Assembly (NCBI GenBank): GCA_050485385.1
Contig: JBJHBG010000003.1
Location: forward strand, 1 to 64,000
Length of the DNA: 64,000 nucleotides
Direction: 5' to 3'
Origin: RECO01 sp050485385
GTDB taxonomy: Bacteria; Pseudomonadota; Alphaproteobacteria; Geminicoccales; Geminicoccaceae
Position numbers and translations under genes: made by a program. Each line of letters begins with the position of its first letter. Position 1 is the first letter of the stretch. The notes under the pieces are model-generated. The model had not been told where the DNA came from. It ran no database searches and was given only the letters and a program-made list of their open reading frames with translations. This document shows positions 1 to 8,521 of this stretch, one piece after another.

Positions 1-150
1 CACCTCCGGTGAATACCTCGTCTGCCTCGTCATCGCTCCATCCTCTCAAGGGTTGGAGCCTCCGGCAAACCCGGCGCGGTTCAAATCTTTGCCTGAGGCC
101 GCAGCTGGCTCCGTTGCCGTTCCCGTCAACGCACGGACTGGAGCACGAGA

Positions 151-894
151 ATGTCGATCGATCGATTCCCCGTCGGCATGGAAATGGACGTCACTTTTCC
201 GAGTTTCCAACTCGGCCTGAGACTACTATCGACGACGCAATTGAGGTTCGAGATCAAGGAAGGGCCGTTCGCCCGGACCGAGACCGCCGATATCCAGGTC
301 ATACCGCTCGGCAACGGCATGTTCGCTCTGAGCTGGCGGGAGAAGGACGGCGCGACGGTCACGAACGTTCAGGACTACGATCGCGGTGTGGTCCATTCGT
401 TCGCGACACTGCCCGATGGTCGGTTCTTGCGCATGACCGGGACGTTGACGGTCACGCGGCCGCCGGATCGTGCCTCCGACGATCGTCCCGAGCGCAACAA
501 GGCCCTGGTGCTCGACGCGATGACCTCGCTCTTCCAGCGGCATGATGCGTCGGCCGTGGAGCGGCTCTACGCTCCGGACTACGTCCAGCACAACCCCGGC
601 ATTCCCCAAGGTCGCGACGCGTTGCAGGCGCTCGTCGCCGGGCTGTCGCCCGACGTCCATTACGAACCCGGCCTGATCGTCGCCGAGGGCGATCTCGTCG
701 CCATCCATGGACGCATCCGCGGCTGGGCGGACGAGCCGCAAGTGGTGGTCGACATCTTCCGGATCGAGGGCCGCAAGCTGGCCGAGCACTGGGACGTCAT
801 GCAGAACGAGGTGACGGCGACGGCCGCCCATGGCGGCGTCTCGATGTTCGACCCCGAAGAAAACGCGCGTCGCGCCCGGCCGGAAACGGCATAG
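151..894 (+). CDS. MoaF-like / SnoaL-like two-domain protein
   Basis: A 247-residue soluble protein in two halves. Residues about 1-105 form a beta-rich domain that reads like the MoaF N-terminal or lipocalin-like fold (motifs NGMFALSWREKDG and NVQDYDRGVVHSF). Residues about 115-225 are a SnoaL-like/NTF2-fold domain (YAPDYVQHNPGIPQGRDAL, then HGRIRG and AEHWDVMQ), typical of small hydrolase or cyclase-like enzymes. The ATG at 151 follows a GGAG seven bases upstream. It stands alone before the RidA-like gene on the same strand. No signal peptide is visible, so it is probably cytoplasmic. The domain calls come from recognised motifs; the substrate is unknown. Confidence 0.75.
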   Translation: MSIDRFPVGMEMDVTFPSFQLGLRLLSTTQLRFEIKEGPFARTETADIQVIPLGNGMFALSWREKDGATVTNVQDYDRGVVHSFATLPDGRFLRMTGTLTVTRPPDRASDDRPERNKALVLDAMTSLFQRHDASAVERLYAPDYVQHNPGIPQGRDALQALVAGLSPDVHYEPGLIVAEGDLVAIHGRIRGWADEPQVVVDIFRIEGRKLAEHWDVMQNEVTATAAHGGVSMFDPEENARRARPETA

Positions 895-995
895 TCGGCA
901 GGGAACGCGGCGCCGGGCGAAATGACGGAGCGAAGGCGGTCGCGTTGCCGAGCGGCTGGGCCGCCTGAGCCGGCCGAACCCCGAGGAGGCGAACG

Positions 996-1394
996 ATGCC
1001 ACGACACGAGACGGTCTTTCCCGCCGGCCGGCAGGCGCTCTACGAGATCAACAGATACTCCGCGGCGATCCGCGCGGGCGAGTTTCTGTTCGTCTCGGGG
1101 CAAGTCGGCAGCCGCGAGGACGGCTCGCCGGAGCCCGACTTCCGGGCGCAGGTCCGGCGCGCCTTCGACAATCTGGCGGCCGTGCTCGAAGCGGCGGGTG
1201 CCACGTTGGACGACGTCGTCGACGTGACGACGTTCCACACCGATCCAGCAGCCCAGATCGAGACGGTCCAAGCCGTGCGATCCGAGCTGTGGGTCGCGCC
1301 GCCCTATCCCAACTGGACGGCCGTGGGCGTCACCTGGCTCGCCGGCTTCGACTTCGAGATCAAGGTGATCGCGAGACCGCCCGCCTCGACTTGA
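996..1394 (+). CDS. RidA/YjgF-family protein, non-canonical active site
   Basis: 132 residues, the usual length for the Rid family of enamine/imine deaminases, with family features SGQVGSREDGSPEPDFRAQVRRAFDNLAAVLEA and DDVVDVTTFHTD. GAGGAGG lies just before the ATG at 996. Canonical RidA uses an arginine in a C-terminal RSxxxV segment to bind the imine acid. Here the corresponding stretch reads NWTAVGVTWL and the arginine is not seen, which suggests one of the subfamilies lacking classical imine deaminase activity. Fold assignment is firm; activity is uncertain. Confidence 0.85.
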   Translation: MPRHETVFPAGRQALYEINRYSAAIRAGEFLFVSGQVGSREDGSPEPDFRAQVRRAFDNLAAVLEAAGATLDDVVDVTTFHTDPAAQIETVQAVRSELWVAPPYPNWTAVGVTWLAGFDFEIKVIARPPAST

Positions 1395-1545
1395 GCCGGT
1401 CCCTTGCGTTGCCTCACGTCAGTCGAACCGCGCCGGGGCCTTTGGGAGCGATGGACGAGTGCGTTCACCCCTCGACCGGCAGCAGCCCTCTGGCCAAGGG
1501 GGCACCGCCTGCCCTACCTCCTTGCTGGCACTAGCGGAGGGGACC

Positions 1546-1950
1546 ATGGACAAGATCACCAAGACCGAGGCCGAGTGGCGGGCTCAGTTGAGCCCGGAGG
1601 AGTACCACGTCGCCCGCGAGCATGGCACCGAGCGCGCCTTTTCCGGCCGCTATTGGAACACGAAGGAGAAGGGCACCTATGTCTGCGTGGGCTGCGGCCT
1701 GCCGCTCTTCTCGTCCGACACCAAGTACGACAGCGGCACCGGCTGGCCCAGCTTCTGGGCGCCCATCGACCCCGCCCACGTCGTCGACAAGGAGGATCGG
1801 GGCTGGTTCATGCGCCGCACCGAGAACCTCTGCGCCCGCTGCGACAGCCACCTCGGCCACGTCTTTCCCGACGGGCCGAAGCCCACGGGCCTGCGCTACT
1901 GCATGAACTCCGCCGCGCTGAAGTTCGTGCCGGCGGACGAGGACCGTTGA
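1546..1950 (+). CDS. msrB: Peptide-methionine (R)-S-oxide reductase MsrB
   Basis: Reduces the R epimer of methionine sulfoxide in proteins. The 134-residue product is a full-length MsrB. Two CxxC pairs (C47/C50 in CVGCG and C96/C99 in CARC) form the structural zinc site, and C119 in RYCMNSAAL is the catalytic cysteine; the GTGWPSFW and SHLGHVFPDGP signatures are intact. The start ATG at 1546 follows GCGGAGGGG. A longer reading from 1459 exists but adds an atypical Pro/Arg-rich leader. The stop overlaps the TTG start of the next gene (TTGA), indicating translational coupling. Confidence 0.96.
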   Translation: MDKITKTEAEWRAQLSPEEYHVAREHGTERAFSGRYWNTKEKGTYVCVGCGLPLFSSDTKYDSGTGWPSFWAPIDPAHVVDKEDRGWFMRRTENLCARCDSHLGHVFPDGPKPTGLRYCMNSAALKFVPADEDR

Positions 1951-2741
1951 CCGCTGTCGACTACGAGCGCGAGTACGACAACCGCGGCCGTGTTCCGGAG
2001 CACCCGTCGCTCATCGAGGGTTGGTACCGCGATGCCGCCGAGGCCCGCGCCGAGCTCGCCGGTCGGCTCGACCTCGCCTACGGCGCGAGTGACCGGCAGC
2101 GGCTCGACCTGTTCGAGCCGGCCGAGCCGCGGGGGGCGGCCGTCCTCTTCCTCCACGGCGGCTATTGGCAGAGCCAGGACAAGTCGGGCTTCTCCCACCT
2201 CGCCGGCGGTCCCCTCGCCCACGGCCTGCCGGTTGCCATCGCCGGCTACGACCTCTGCCCGGACGTCACCGTCGCCGCCATCGTCGAGCAGGCCCGGGCG
2301 GCCGTGCGCCACGTCGCGGACCTTGCGGGCGGCCCGGTCGTCGTCGCCGGTCACTCGGCGGGCGGCCACCTGGCCGCCGCTTGCGCGGCGACGCCGGGCC
2401 TGCCGGTCCGGGCGGCCCTCTGCCTCTCGGGCCTGTTCGACCTCCGCCCCCTGCTCCCGACGACGATCAATACCAAGCTCGGTCTCGACGAGGCGGCGGC
2501 GATGGCGGCGAGCCCGCTCTTGCGCCCGGCCCCCGCCTGCCCTGTGGACCTCGTCGTCGGCGAGCGCGAGAGTGCCGAGTACCACCGCCAAAGCCTGACC
2601 CTCGCCGCCGCCTGGCCCGCAGTGACCCGCTACGCGCCCCTTGCCGGCGCCCACCACTTCGGCGTCATCGCCCCCCTCGCCGATCCTGCCAGCGCCCTGA
2701 CCTGCCGCCTCGCCGCCCTGGCGGCCGCAGCGCCGACTTGA
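1947..2741 (+). CDS. Alpha/beta hydrolase, arylformamidase-like
   Basis: 264 residues with an esterase alpha/beta-hydrolase fold. HGGYW at residues 70-74 is the oxyanion-hole motif of the kynurenine formamidase/BD-FAE group. GHSAGG at 135-140 holds the nucleophile Ser137, and a late AGAHHFG supplies the likely catalytic His. The start is TTG at 1947, overlapping the msrB stop; no ATG occurs before the conserved N-terminal YEREYDNRGRVPEHP. Arylformamidases of this shape hydrolyse N-formylkynurenine, but no other tryptophan-degradation gene is nearby, so the substrate is left open. Confidence 0.85.
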   Translation: MTAVDYEREYDNRGRVPEHPSLIEGWYRDAAEARAELAGRLDLAYGASDRQRLDLFEPAEPRGAAVLFLHGGYWQSQDKSGFSHLAGGPLAHGLPVAIAGYDLCPDVTVAAIVEQARAAVRHVADLAGGPVVVAGHSAGGHLAAACAATPGLPVRAALCLSGLFDLRPLLPTTINTKLGLDEAAAMAASPLLRPAPACPVDLVVGERESAEYHRQSLTLAAAWPAVTRYAPLAGAHHFGVIAPLADPASALTCRLAALAAAAPT

Positions 2742-2787
2742 GGCCGCAGGCGACACGAGCCTGCCGCATGCGGTCGCGCGGCAGACC

Positions 2788-3411
2788 TCAGGCGAGCGGC
2801 CCCAACTGGAAAATCTGGGCGTACAGATTGCCGGACAGGCCGTAGCCCGCAGGCACCAGGGCAAGGGAGACCGCCGCTGCGTCCAGACCCTCGACGAGCA
2901 GCAGCGCGTCGAACGACGCGTCCCGCTCGCGCATGGCCTTTTCGTGGGTGCGGATCGCGGTTCCATCGGGATCGGTCGCGAGCAGTTCCGCCGCCACGAT
3001 GCGATCGGATCGGACGATGGTCTCGACGAGCGAACGGCCGTCGCTCGCCGGCAGGCTGTCCAGGCGAAGGGCGGCCAAGGTGCCGCCGACGCCTTCACCC
3101 GCCCGTGCCACGACCCGTCCGCCACCGCGGGCGAAGTTGCGCAGCACCGGCATGATGCGCCGTGACCAGGGCGTCGGGTCGTTCAGCCGAGCCAGATACG
3201 CAGCGCTCGCGACGACGTCGGGTGAGCGCAGCTCGTAGCGGATGAAGTAGCGGCGAAGTTCGGGGTCGGTCGAGCGGTAGACGCGAACCATGAGGAAACC
3301 GTCGACGCCCAAACGCTCGGCCGTGTGCTCGCGGGTCAGCCAGTGCAGATAGTCCGTCTCGTGCGCCACCGAAACGTCGCTCCAGATCGCCAGAAAGCCG
3401 CTACCTCGCAC
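2788..3411 (-). CDS. EthD/DUF4286-like conserved protein
   Basis: 207 residues from a GTG start. The N-terminal part (GFLAIWSDVS, then YLHWLTREHTAERLGVDGFLMVRVYRS) resembles the dimeric alpha/beta-barrel family (DUF4286/EthD-like) found beside oxidoreductases and aromatic-degradation genes. No catalytic motif or signal peptide is seen. It converges on the alpha/beta hydrolase from the opposite strand. Function unknown; the family call is moderately sure. Confidence 0.65.
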   Translation of the reverse strand: MRGSGFLAIWSDVSVAHETDYLHWLTREHTAERLGVDGFLMVRVYRSTDPELRRYFIRYELRSPDVVASAAYLARLNDPTPWSRRIMPVLRNFARGGGRVVARAGEGVGGTLAALRLDSLPASDGRSLVETIVRSDRIVAAELLATDPDGTAIRTHEKAMRERDASFDALLLVEGLDAAAVSLALVPAGYGLSGNLYAQIFQLGPLA

Positions 3412-3934
3412 CTCGCCCTCCGCTCCACGTCACCCCCTGCCGCCGTTCGCTTTGCCGAGGCGTGCCGGCGGCAAGCGCGCGGTCGACACCGCCCGCCAAG
3501 CGCCTGACTTTCGACAAACGCGATATCGGAGAATACCAAGACTCCGCGGAGAAAATTGGGGCCCCGTTGATTCGTGTTGCGCACGCGCTACCGTGCGGAA
3601 CCTAGCAGGCTGCGGAAACAGGTCGATTTGGGCGCGTGTCCGGCTCCGGGTCGGTCTGGGCGCCGGAGAGGAAGGCGGTGGCGGCGAAGCAACTCGACAT
3701 CCGCATCCTCGGCACCGCCCCCGGTTCGAACCCGGCCGTCAGGGCCTACGCCGAGGTCCGTGCCGAGACGCAGCGGGGCGCGATCGACGGGCAGCGCGAC
3801 CATCGTCCAGGCCCTCGTGCCACTGGTCGGAGCACTGCTTGCCGCCCTTCTCGTCATCCCGCTGGTCCATGGCCCGATGCTGCGGCTGCTGCGCCAGTTC
3901 GGCTGGTGGGATCGATCCTTCGGAGATTTCCTCG
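3412..3934 (+). other. Gene-poor stretch before aroQ
   Basis: About 520 bases without a convincing gene. Open frames run through it but have Arg/Pro/Gly-rich, shadow-like composition. One frame encodes a hydrophobic run at about 3800-3900 (VPLVGALLAALLVIPLV) that lacks a start with a ribosome binding site and runs on into the aroQ region out of frame. A GGTTCGAACC palindrome at about 3722 is discussed as a rejected tRNA. Confidence 0.5.
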
Positions 3935-4390
3935 ATGCCACGACCGCTCTTCGTTCTGAACGGCCCGAACCTCAACCGGCTCGGCCTGCGCGAGCCAGAG
4001 ATCTACGGCCGCACGACGCTCGCCGAGGTCGAGGCGATGTGCCGCGACGCAGCACGGCCCTACGACGTGATCTTCCGGCAGTCGAACGCCGAGCACGCGC
4101 TCGTCGACTGGATCCACGAGGCGATCGATACGGGCGACGGCATCGTCGTCAATCCGGCGGGCCTGACATTCACCTCGATCCCGATCATGGACGCGCTCAA
4201 GATGTTCCCGGGGCCGATCATCGAGCTGCACATCTCCAACGTCCACCGGCGGGAGGCGATCTACCATCACTCGCTGGTTTCGAAGGTGGCAACGGCAGTG
4301 ATCGCCGGCCTCGGCGCCGACGGCTACCCGACGGCGGTCCAAGCGCTCCGGCGCCTGCTGGCGCAGCGCGGCGACGGAGCGCCCGGCTGA
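3935..4390 (+). CDS. aroQ: Type II 3-dehydroquinate dehydratase-like protein (divergent)
   Basis: 151 residues, the usual AroQ length, starting at the ATG at 3935. Family motifs are present: LNGPNLNRLGLREPEIYG at the N terminus (with the catalytic Tyr and lid Arg region), RQSNAEHALVDWIHEA, ELHISNVHRRE and GLGADGYPTAVQAL. Biosynthetic AroQ has NxxGYTHTS in its substrate pocket; this protein reads NPAGLTFTS, so the pocket histidine and tyrosine are replaced by Phe and Leu. That suggests a paralogue acting on a related hydroxy acid, or a weak dehydroquinase. It converges on the 2-hydroxyacid dehydrogenase 30 bases away, at the edge of the catabolic locus. Confidence 0.85.
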   Translation: MPRPLFVLNGPNLNRLGLREPEIYGRTTLAEVEAMCRDAARPYDVIFRQSNAEHALVDWIHEAIDTGDGIVVNPAGLTFTSIPIMDALKMFPGPIIELHISNVHRREAIYHHSLVSKVATAVIAGLGADGYPTAVQALRRLLAQRGDGAPG

Positions 4391-4419
4391 CCGCAGCGAC
4401 AGCGCCCCATCGTGCCTGG

Positions 4420-5406
4420 CTAGCGTTGGGGCCGGCGGCGGTGCTCGCCGAGGGCGTCGCGGTTGTAGACGTGGACCGGCTCGCCGCCGGCGAGCGCCTC
4501 GACGATGGACAGCGCCGCGGTGACGGCCACGCGCTCCATCGACTGGTGGGTCTGGCCGGCGATGTGCGGGGTGCGCAGCATCCGGGGTGCCGTGACCATC
4601 GGGCTCTCCGCCGGCAGGGGTTCCTGCTCGAAGGTGTCGATACCGGCCCCGCCCAGATGACCGCTTTCCAGAGCCTCGACCAGCGCCGTCTCGTCGACGA
4701 TGCCGCCGCGCGAGGTGTTGAGGAAGAAGGCACCCGGCCGCATCCGGGCGATGGCCGCGCGGTCGATCAGATTGCGCGTCTCGGGCGTGAGGCGGACGTG
4801 GACGCTGACGATGTCGGAGCGCTCCAGCAACCGCTCGAACGGGACCAACTCCGCGCCGAAGCGGGCAACGTAGGCGGCATCGAAGGCGGGATCGGAAGCG
4901 AGCACGCGGAGGCCCAGGCCGCGCGCGCGGACGGCCACCCGCCGGCCGATGGTACCGAGTCCGACGAGGCCCAGGGTACGGCCCTCCAGCTCGATGCCGA
5001 TGCGCGGGCCCGGATTCCAGTTGCCACCGTCCATGTCGGTCGCCGTGACGTGGAACCCGCGGGCGAGGTCCAGGATCATGCCGATGGTGAACTCGGCCAC
5101 CGTGGTGGCGTTGGCGAAGGGTGTGTTGGTCACGATCACGCCGTTGCGGCTCGCGGCGTCCAGGTCGACCTCGTCGACCCCGACGCCGTGGCGCGCCACC
5201 ACCACCAGGTTGGGGCACGCGTCGAGCACTTCGGCCGGCACCTTGGCGCGGCGGACGAATATTCCCTGGGCGTCCTTCGCGGCCTCGATCAACGCCGGCG
5301 CCGGCGTATAGGCCGCCAGTTCCACCACCTCGAAATGCTCCTTCAGGATGGCGATGGCCTTGGGATGAACGGCCGTGTCGAGCAGCACGACCTTGGGTTT
5401 GGGCAT
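4420..5406 (-). CDS. D-2-hydroxyacid dehydrogenase (NAD-dependent)
   Basis: 328 residues of the phosphoglycerate/D-lactate dehydrogenase superfamily, oxidising or reducing a 2-hydroxy/2-oxo acid pair. The NAD site is GLVGLGTIG. HVRLTPETR and LNTSRGGIVDE carry the conserved substrate-binding Arg region, and TPHIAGQTHQSM carries the catalytic His. The N-terminal substrate domain has VVVARHGVGVDEVDLDAA. No ACT domain is present, so it is a short form and not SerA. It lies 51 bases after tctA in the same direction and probably processes the substrate imported by TctABC. Confidence 0.9.
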   Translation of the reverse strand: MPKPKVVLLDTAVHPKAIAILKEHFEVVELAAYTPAPALIEAAKDAQGIFVRRAKVPAEVLDACPNLVVVARHGVGVDEVDLDAASRNGVIVTNTPFANATTVAEFTIGMILDLARGFHVTATDMDGGNWNPGPRIGIELEGRTLGLVGLGTIGRRVAVRARGLGLRVLASDPAFDAAYVARFGAELVPFERLLERSDIVSVHVRLTPETRNLIDRAAIARMRPGAFFLNTSRGGIVDETALVEALESGHLGGAGIDTFEQEPLPAESPMVTAPRMLRTPHIAGQTHQSMERVAVTAALSIVEALAGGEPVHVYNRDALGEHRRRPQR

Positions 5407-5457
5407 CTCGGTTCGGCTCCTGGTGGATGAGGTTGGGAGGTGGCTCCAGGGAGTGCG

Positions 5458-6963
5458 TCAGCCATCCGGCCGGGCGGCGCGCCGGCGGGCGAGCAGGGCC
5501 CGGATCAGCGGGTAGGCCAGGATCAGGATGCAGAGCACCATGAGGACCTGCGAGATCGGCCGCGTGACGAACACCGAAGCGTCGCCGCGGGCGATGATGA
5601 GCGAGAGGCGGAAGTTCCACTCGGCCATGGTGCCGAGGATCACGCCGAGGGTGGCCGGTGCCAGAGGGATGCCCAGCTTCTCCATGCAGTAACCGAGCAC
5701 GCCGAAGGCGATCATCAGGTAGACGTCGAACAGACTGTTCTGGATCAGGTAGCAGCCGATCACGGTGAAGGCGACGATGATCGGCATCAGCAGCGAGCGC
5801 GGCAGCCGCAGCGCCTGGGCGAACAGGCGGGTGGCGAGGATGCCGCCGAAGAGCGGCAGCATGGCGGCGGTCAGGAACATCTGCAGCATGAAGCCGTAGA
5901 CGATGTCCGGCGCGTTCCTGAAGAGCTGCGGACCCGGTTGCAGGCCGTGGATCAGCAGGCCGCCGAGGATCAGCGCCGCCACCACGCTGCCGGGAATGCC
6001 GAAGGTCAAGGCCGGGATCAGCGAGGCGGCGTTGTCGGCGTTGTTGGCGCACTCGGCGGCGGCGACGCCGGCGGGATTGCCCTTGCCGAAGGAACTCGGG
6101 TCCTTGGCGTTGCGCTTCGCCTCGCCGTAGCTGAGGAAAGCCGCGACGTTGCCGCCGGCGCCCGGGATGATGCCGACGACGATGCCGATGATCGACGCCC
6201 GCAGCCACACGACCCAGTAGCGCGCGGTGCTGAGGATGCCCTCCGGCGGTCGTTCGACCTTGGGCATGGCCGCCACCATGCCCCGGCGAACCGCTTCCTC
6301 GGCCATCATCAAGGCCGGGGGCAGCGCGTACAGGCCGATCAGTACGACGACGAGATGGAAGCCCTCCAACAGCTCCGGATGGCCGAAGGTGAAGCGGGCA
6401 TGGCCCGTTACCTGATCGAGCCCGACGGTTGCGAGCAGCAGGCCCAGCGCCATCGAGATCAACCCCTTCAGCGGGTCGTCGCCGACCAGCATGGCGACGC
6501 TGGCGAGGCCGAGGACGGCGACCCAGAAGATCTCGGGCGGGCCGAAGGCCAGGGTGACCAGCGAGAGGGGCGGGGTGAGCAGCATCAACGCGAGGGCGCT
6601 CGCCATGCCGCCGACCGCCGAGGAGGCAACGGCCACCTGGAGTGCCTTGCCGGCCTCGCCCTTCTGCGCCATCGGGTAGCCGTCGAAGACGGTGGCGATG
6701 GCCGCGGGCGTGCCGGGAATGCGGAGCAGCACGGCGGGAATGGCGCTGCCGTACATGGCGCCGTTGTAGAGCCCGGCCATCATGCCGAGCGCCACCAGCG
6801 GTTCCATGGTGAAGGTGAGCGGCAGGAGCACCGCGATCGCCATGGCGGCGGTGAGCCCCGGCAAGGCGCCGATCAGGATGCCCAGGACCGTGCCGGCAAC
6901 CATCGCGGCGACGTTCTGCCATTGCAGGACGACCGGCAGCGCCTGGAGGAAGGGCTCGAACAT
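5458..6963 (-). CDS. tctA: Tripartite tricarboxylate transporter, large permease TctA
   Basis: 501-residue polytopic membrane protein, the normal TctA length. It carries the family signatures GALPGLTAAMAIAVLLPLTF near residue 33 and GIIPGAGGNVAAFLSYGEAKR near 260, and ends with a short Arg-rich tail. It works with TctB in the inner membrane and the periplasmic TctC to take up a carboxylate driven by an ion gradient. Order tctC-tctB-tctA with 26 bases between tctB and tctA indicates one transcript. Confidence 0.95.
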   Translation of the reverse strand: MFEPFLQALPVVLQWQNVAAMVAGTVLGILIGALPGLTAAMAIAVLLPLTFTMEPLVALGMMAGLYNGAMYGSAIPAVLLRIPGTPAAIATVFDGYPMAQKGEAGKALQVAVASSAVGGMASALALMLLTPPLSLVTLAFGPPEIFWVAVLGLASVAMLVGDDPLKGLISMALGLLLATVGLDQVTGHARFTFGHPELLEGFHLVVVLIGLYALPPALMMAEEAVRRGMVAAMPKVERPPEGILSTARYWVVWLRASIIGIVVGIIPGAGGNVAAFLSYGEAKRNAKDPSSFGKGNPAGVAAAECANNADNAASLIPALTFGIPGSVVAALILGGLLIHGLQPGPQLFRNAPDIVYGFMLQMFLTAAMLPLFGGILATRLFAQALRLPRSLLMPIIVAFTVIGCYLIQNSLFDVYLMIAFGVLGYCMEKLGIPLAPATLGVILGTMAEWNFRLSLIIARGDASVFVTRPISQVLMVLCILILAYPLIRALLARRRAARPDG

Positions 6964-6989
6964 CGCCTACGCCCGCACCCTGCCCGCGC

Positions 6990-7463
6990 TCACGACCAGA
7001 GCGTCCAGAGCGGGAACTCGCCCGCCGGCAGCCGGCGACCGAACAGCGCGACGAAGACCAGCCAGATGCCGCCGGTGAAGGCGACCGTGGTCAGCGCGAG
7101 CCCGAGCGGCCGCCGGTAGCCCAGGACCATCGCCATGAAGGGGAGAAAAGCGACCGTGGCTGCGAAGTAGCCGACGAGCCCGACCAGGTAGGTGTAGGCG
7201 GCGATGGTCGCCACCGCACCGGCGAAGTAGCCGGCGTGCTCGAAGAACGGGGTCGGCTCGCCGTCCGGCACGGTCCCGCCCAGCCGGGCTGGAAGGAAGG
7301 TGCGCACGAGCCAGATGGCGGAGAGGACGCCGAGCATGGCGAGCACCATGCGGGGAAAGACGCGTGCGTCCACGGGAAAGCGGGCGCTTACCCACCAAGC
7401 GGCGCCGGTCACCAGAAGGGCGACCAAGGCGCCGGCACGATCGTAGCTCCGTGCGACCGGCAT
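6990..7463 (-). CDS. tctB: Tripartite tricarboxylate transporter, small permease TctB
   Basis: 157 residues with four predicted membrane segments (about 8-26, 38-56, 80-105 and 118-145), the size and topology of TctB. The sequence is weakly conserved across the family, so position between tctC and tctA carries much of the call. Starts at the ATG whose complement is 7461-7463. It is separated from tctC by a strong stem-loop that may lower its expression relative to the binding protein. Confidence 0.9.
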   Translation of the reverse strand: MPVARSYDRAGALVALLVTGAAWWVSARFPVDARVFPRMVLAMLGVLSAIWLVRTFLPARLGGTVPDGEPTPFFEHAGYFAGAVATIAAYTYLVGLVGYFAATVAFLPFMAMVLGYRRPLGLALTTVAFTGGIWLVFVALFGRRLPAGEFPLWTLWS

Positions 7464-7489
7464 GGGCTCGTGTCTCCGTCATGACGACG

Positions 7490-7516
7490 TGACGGCGGGC
7501 GACGTGCCCGCCGTCA
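7490..7516 (-). terminator. Stem-loop between tctC and tctB
   Basis: A perfect 11-bp GC-rich inverted repeat (7490-7500 with 7506-7516) around a 5-base loop, placed just after the tctC stop. There is no U-tract. In binding-protein operons such hairpins commonly protect or partly terminate the upstream message, giving more binding protein than permease; that role here is inferred. Confidence 0.6.
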
Positions 7517-7536
7517 TCGGCCGCCTATGCCTCAGC

Positions 7537-8496
7537 CTACTGCCAGGGGTTGGCTTCCCAGAGCGCCGTCAGCCGCTCGTCCCACGCCTCGAGGAACGCG
7601 AGGTAGTCGTCCGCGTCCATGTACTCGAGGCCGAGCCGCATGTCCTCGGCACGCTGCTGGAACTCGGGATCGGCGACGGTCTGCTCGACGGCGGCGGCCA
7701 GCTTCTCGACGATGTCGCGCGGCGTGCCGGCCGGCGCGATCAGGCCGCGCCAGGAGCCGCTGGTGAGGTCCAGGCCGTGCTCCTTCAGCGTCGGCACGTC
7801 CGGCAGGGCGTCGAGGCGCTCGTCGGTCCAGGCGGCGAGGATGCGGACCTGGCCCTCCTCGTAATAGGGCTGCACCTCGCTGCGCGTGCTGGACAGCACG
7901 TCGACGTGGCCGCCCAGAAGGGCCGTGCGCGAGGCGGCGCCGCCCTCGAAGGGCGCGTGGGTGAAGCGGGCGTCGGACGCCTCGTGCAGCAGGAGCAGGT
8001 TGAGGTGGCTGTCGGAGGAGATGCCGGAGGTGGCGAAGGTCAACTCCTCCGGGTTCTCGGTGGCGTAGTCCAAGAGGTCCTGGAACGTCTCGAACGGGCT
8101 GTCGGGGTGCACCACCACCATCGCCGCGTCGAACACGATGTTGGCGATCGGCTCGTAACTGCCCGGCGTCTCGTAGCCGGTCTCGCGGGCGTAGGAGTTG
8201 GACATCGTGTTGGTGACGTTCATCCAGCCGATGGTGTAGCCATCGGGGGCGGCCCGGGCGATGCGGGTGGCGCCCAACTCGCCGCTGCCGCCGGGCACGT
8301 TCTCGACCACGATGTCGCCGCCGAGGAAGCGTTCCAGCACGGGCTCGACGGTGCGTGCCGTGACGTCGGTGCCGCCACCGGCGGCAAAGGGCACGATCAT
8401 CGTGATCGCCCGTTCCGGGTAGTCGGCGGCGGCGCCGAAGCTCCACAGGAGCGCCGTGCCGGCGAGGGTGGCGGTGCCCAGCAGTCGCTTGTTCAT
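7537..8496 (-). CDS. tctC: Tripartite tricarboxylate transporter substrate-binding protein (Bug/TctC)
   Basis: 319 residues with a Sec signal peptide (MNKRLLG, then a hydrophobic stretch ending GAAADYPE). Bug-family signatures are present: YPERAITMIVPFAAGGGTD, PGGSGELGATRIARAAPDGYT and LIAPAGTPRDIVEKLAAAVE. These periplasmic receptors bind carboxylates or sugar acids and deliver them to TctBA. First transport gene after the SDR; spacing of 25 bases suggests co-transcription from the GntR gene onward. Confidence 0.95.
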   Translation of the reverse strand: MNKRLLGTATLAGTALLWSFGAAADYPERAITMIVPFAAGGGTDVTARTVEPVLERFLGGDIVVENVPGGSGELGATRIARAAPDGYTIGWMNVTNTMSNSYARETGYETPGSYEPIANIVFDAAMVVVHPDSPFETFQDLLDYATENPEELTFATSGISSDSHLNLLLLHEASDARFTHAPFEGGAASRTALLGGHVDVLSSTRSEVQPYYEEGQVRILAAWTDERLDALPDVPTLKEHGLDLTSGSWRGLIAPAGTPRDIVEKLAAAVEQTVADPEFQQRAEDMRLGLEYMDADDYLAFLEAWDERLTALWEANPWQ

Positions 8497-8521
8497 GGTC
8501 GTCCTCTCCGATCGTTGTCGT

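Noticed and set aside
45..115. tRNA-like GGTTCAAATC near the window start
   Set aside because: The T-stem fails at its third pair and no anticodon stem of proper spacing is present.
3715..3745. tRNA-like T-arm (CCGG-TTCGAAC-CCGG)
   Set aside because: No matching acceptor stem, D-arm or anticodon arm could be found in the 90 bases upstream; only four stem pairs form.
3784..3930. Hydrophobic stretch as a truncated membrane protein
   Set aside because: No start with a ribosome binding site, no continuing frame of gene-like composition, and no recognisable family.
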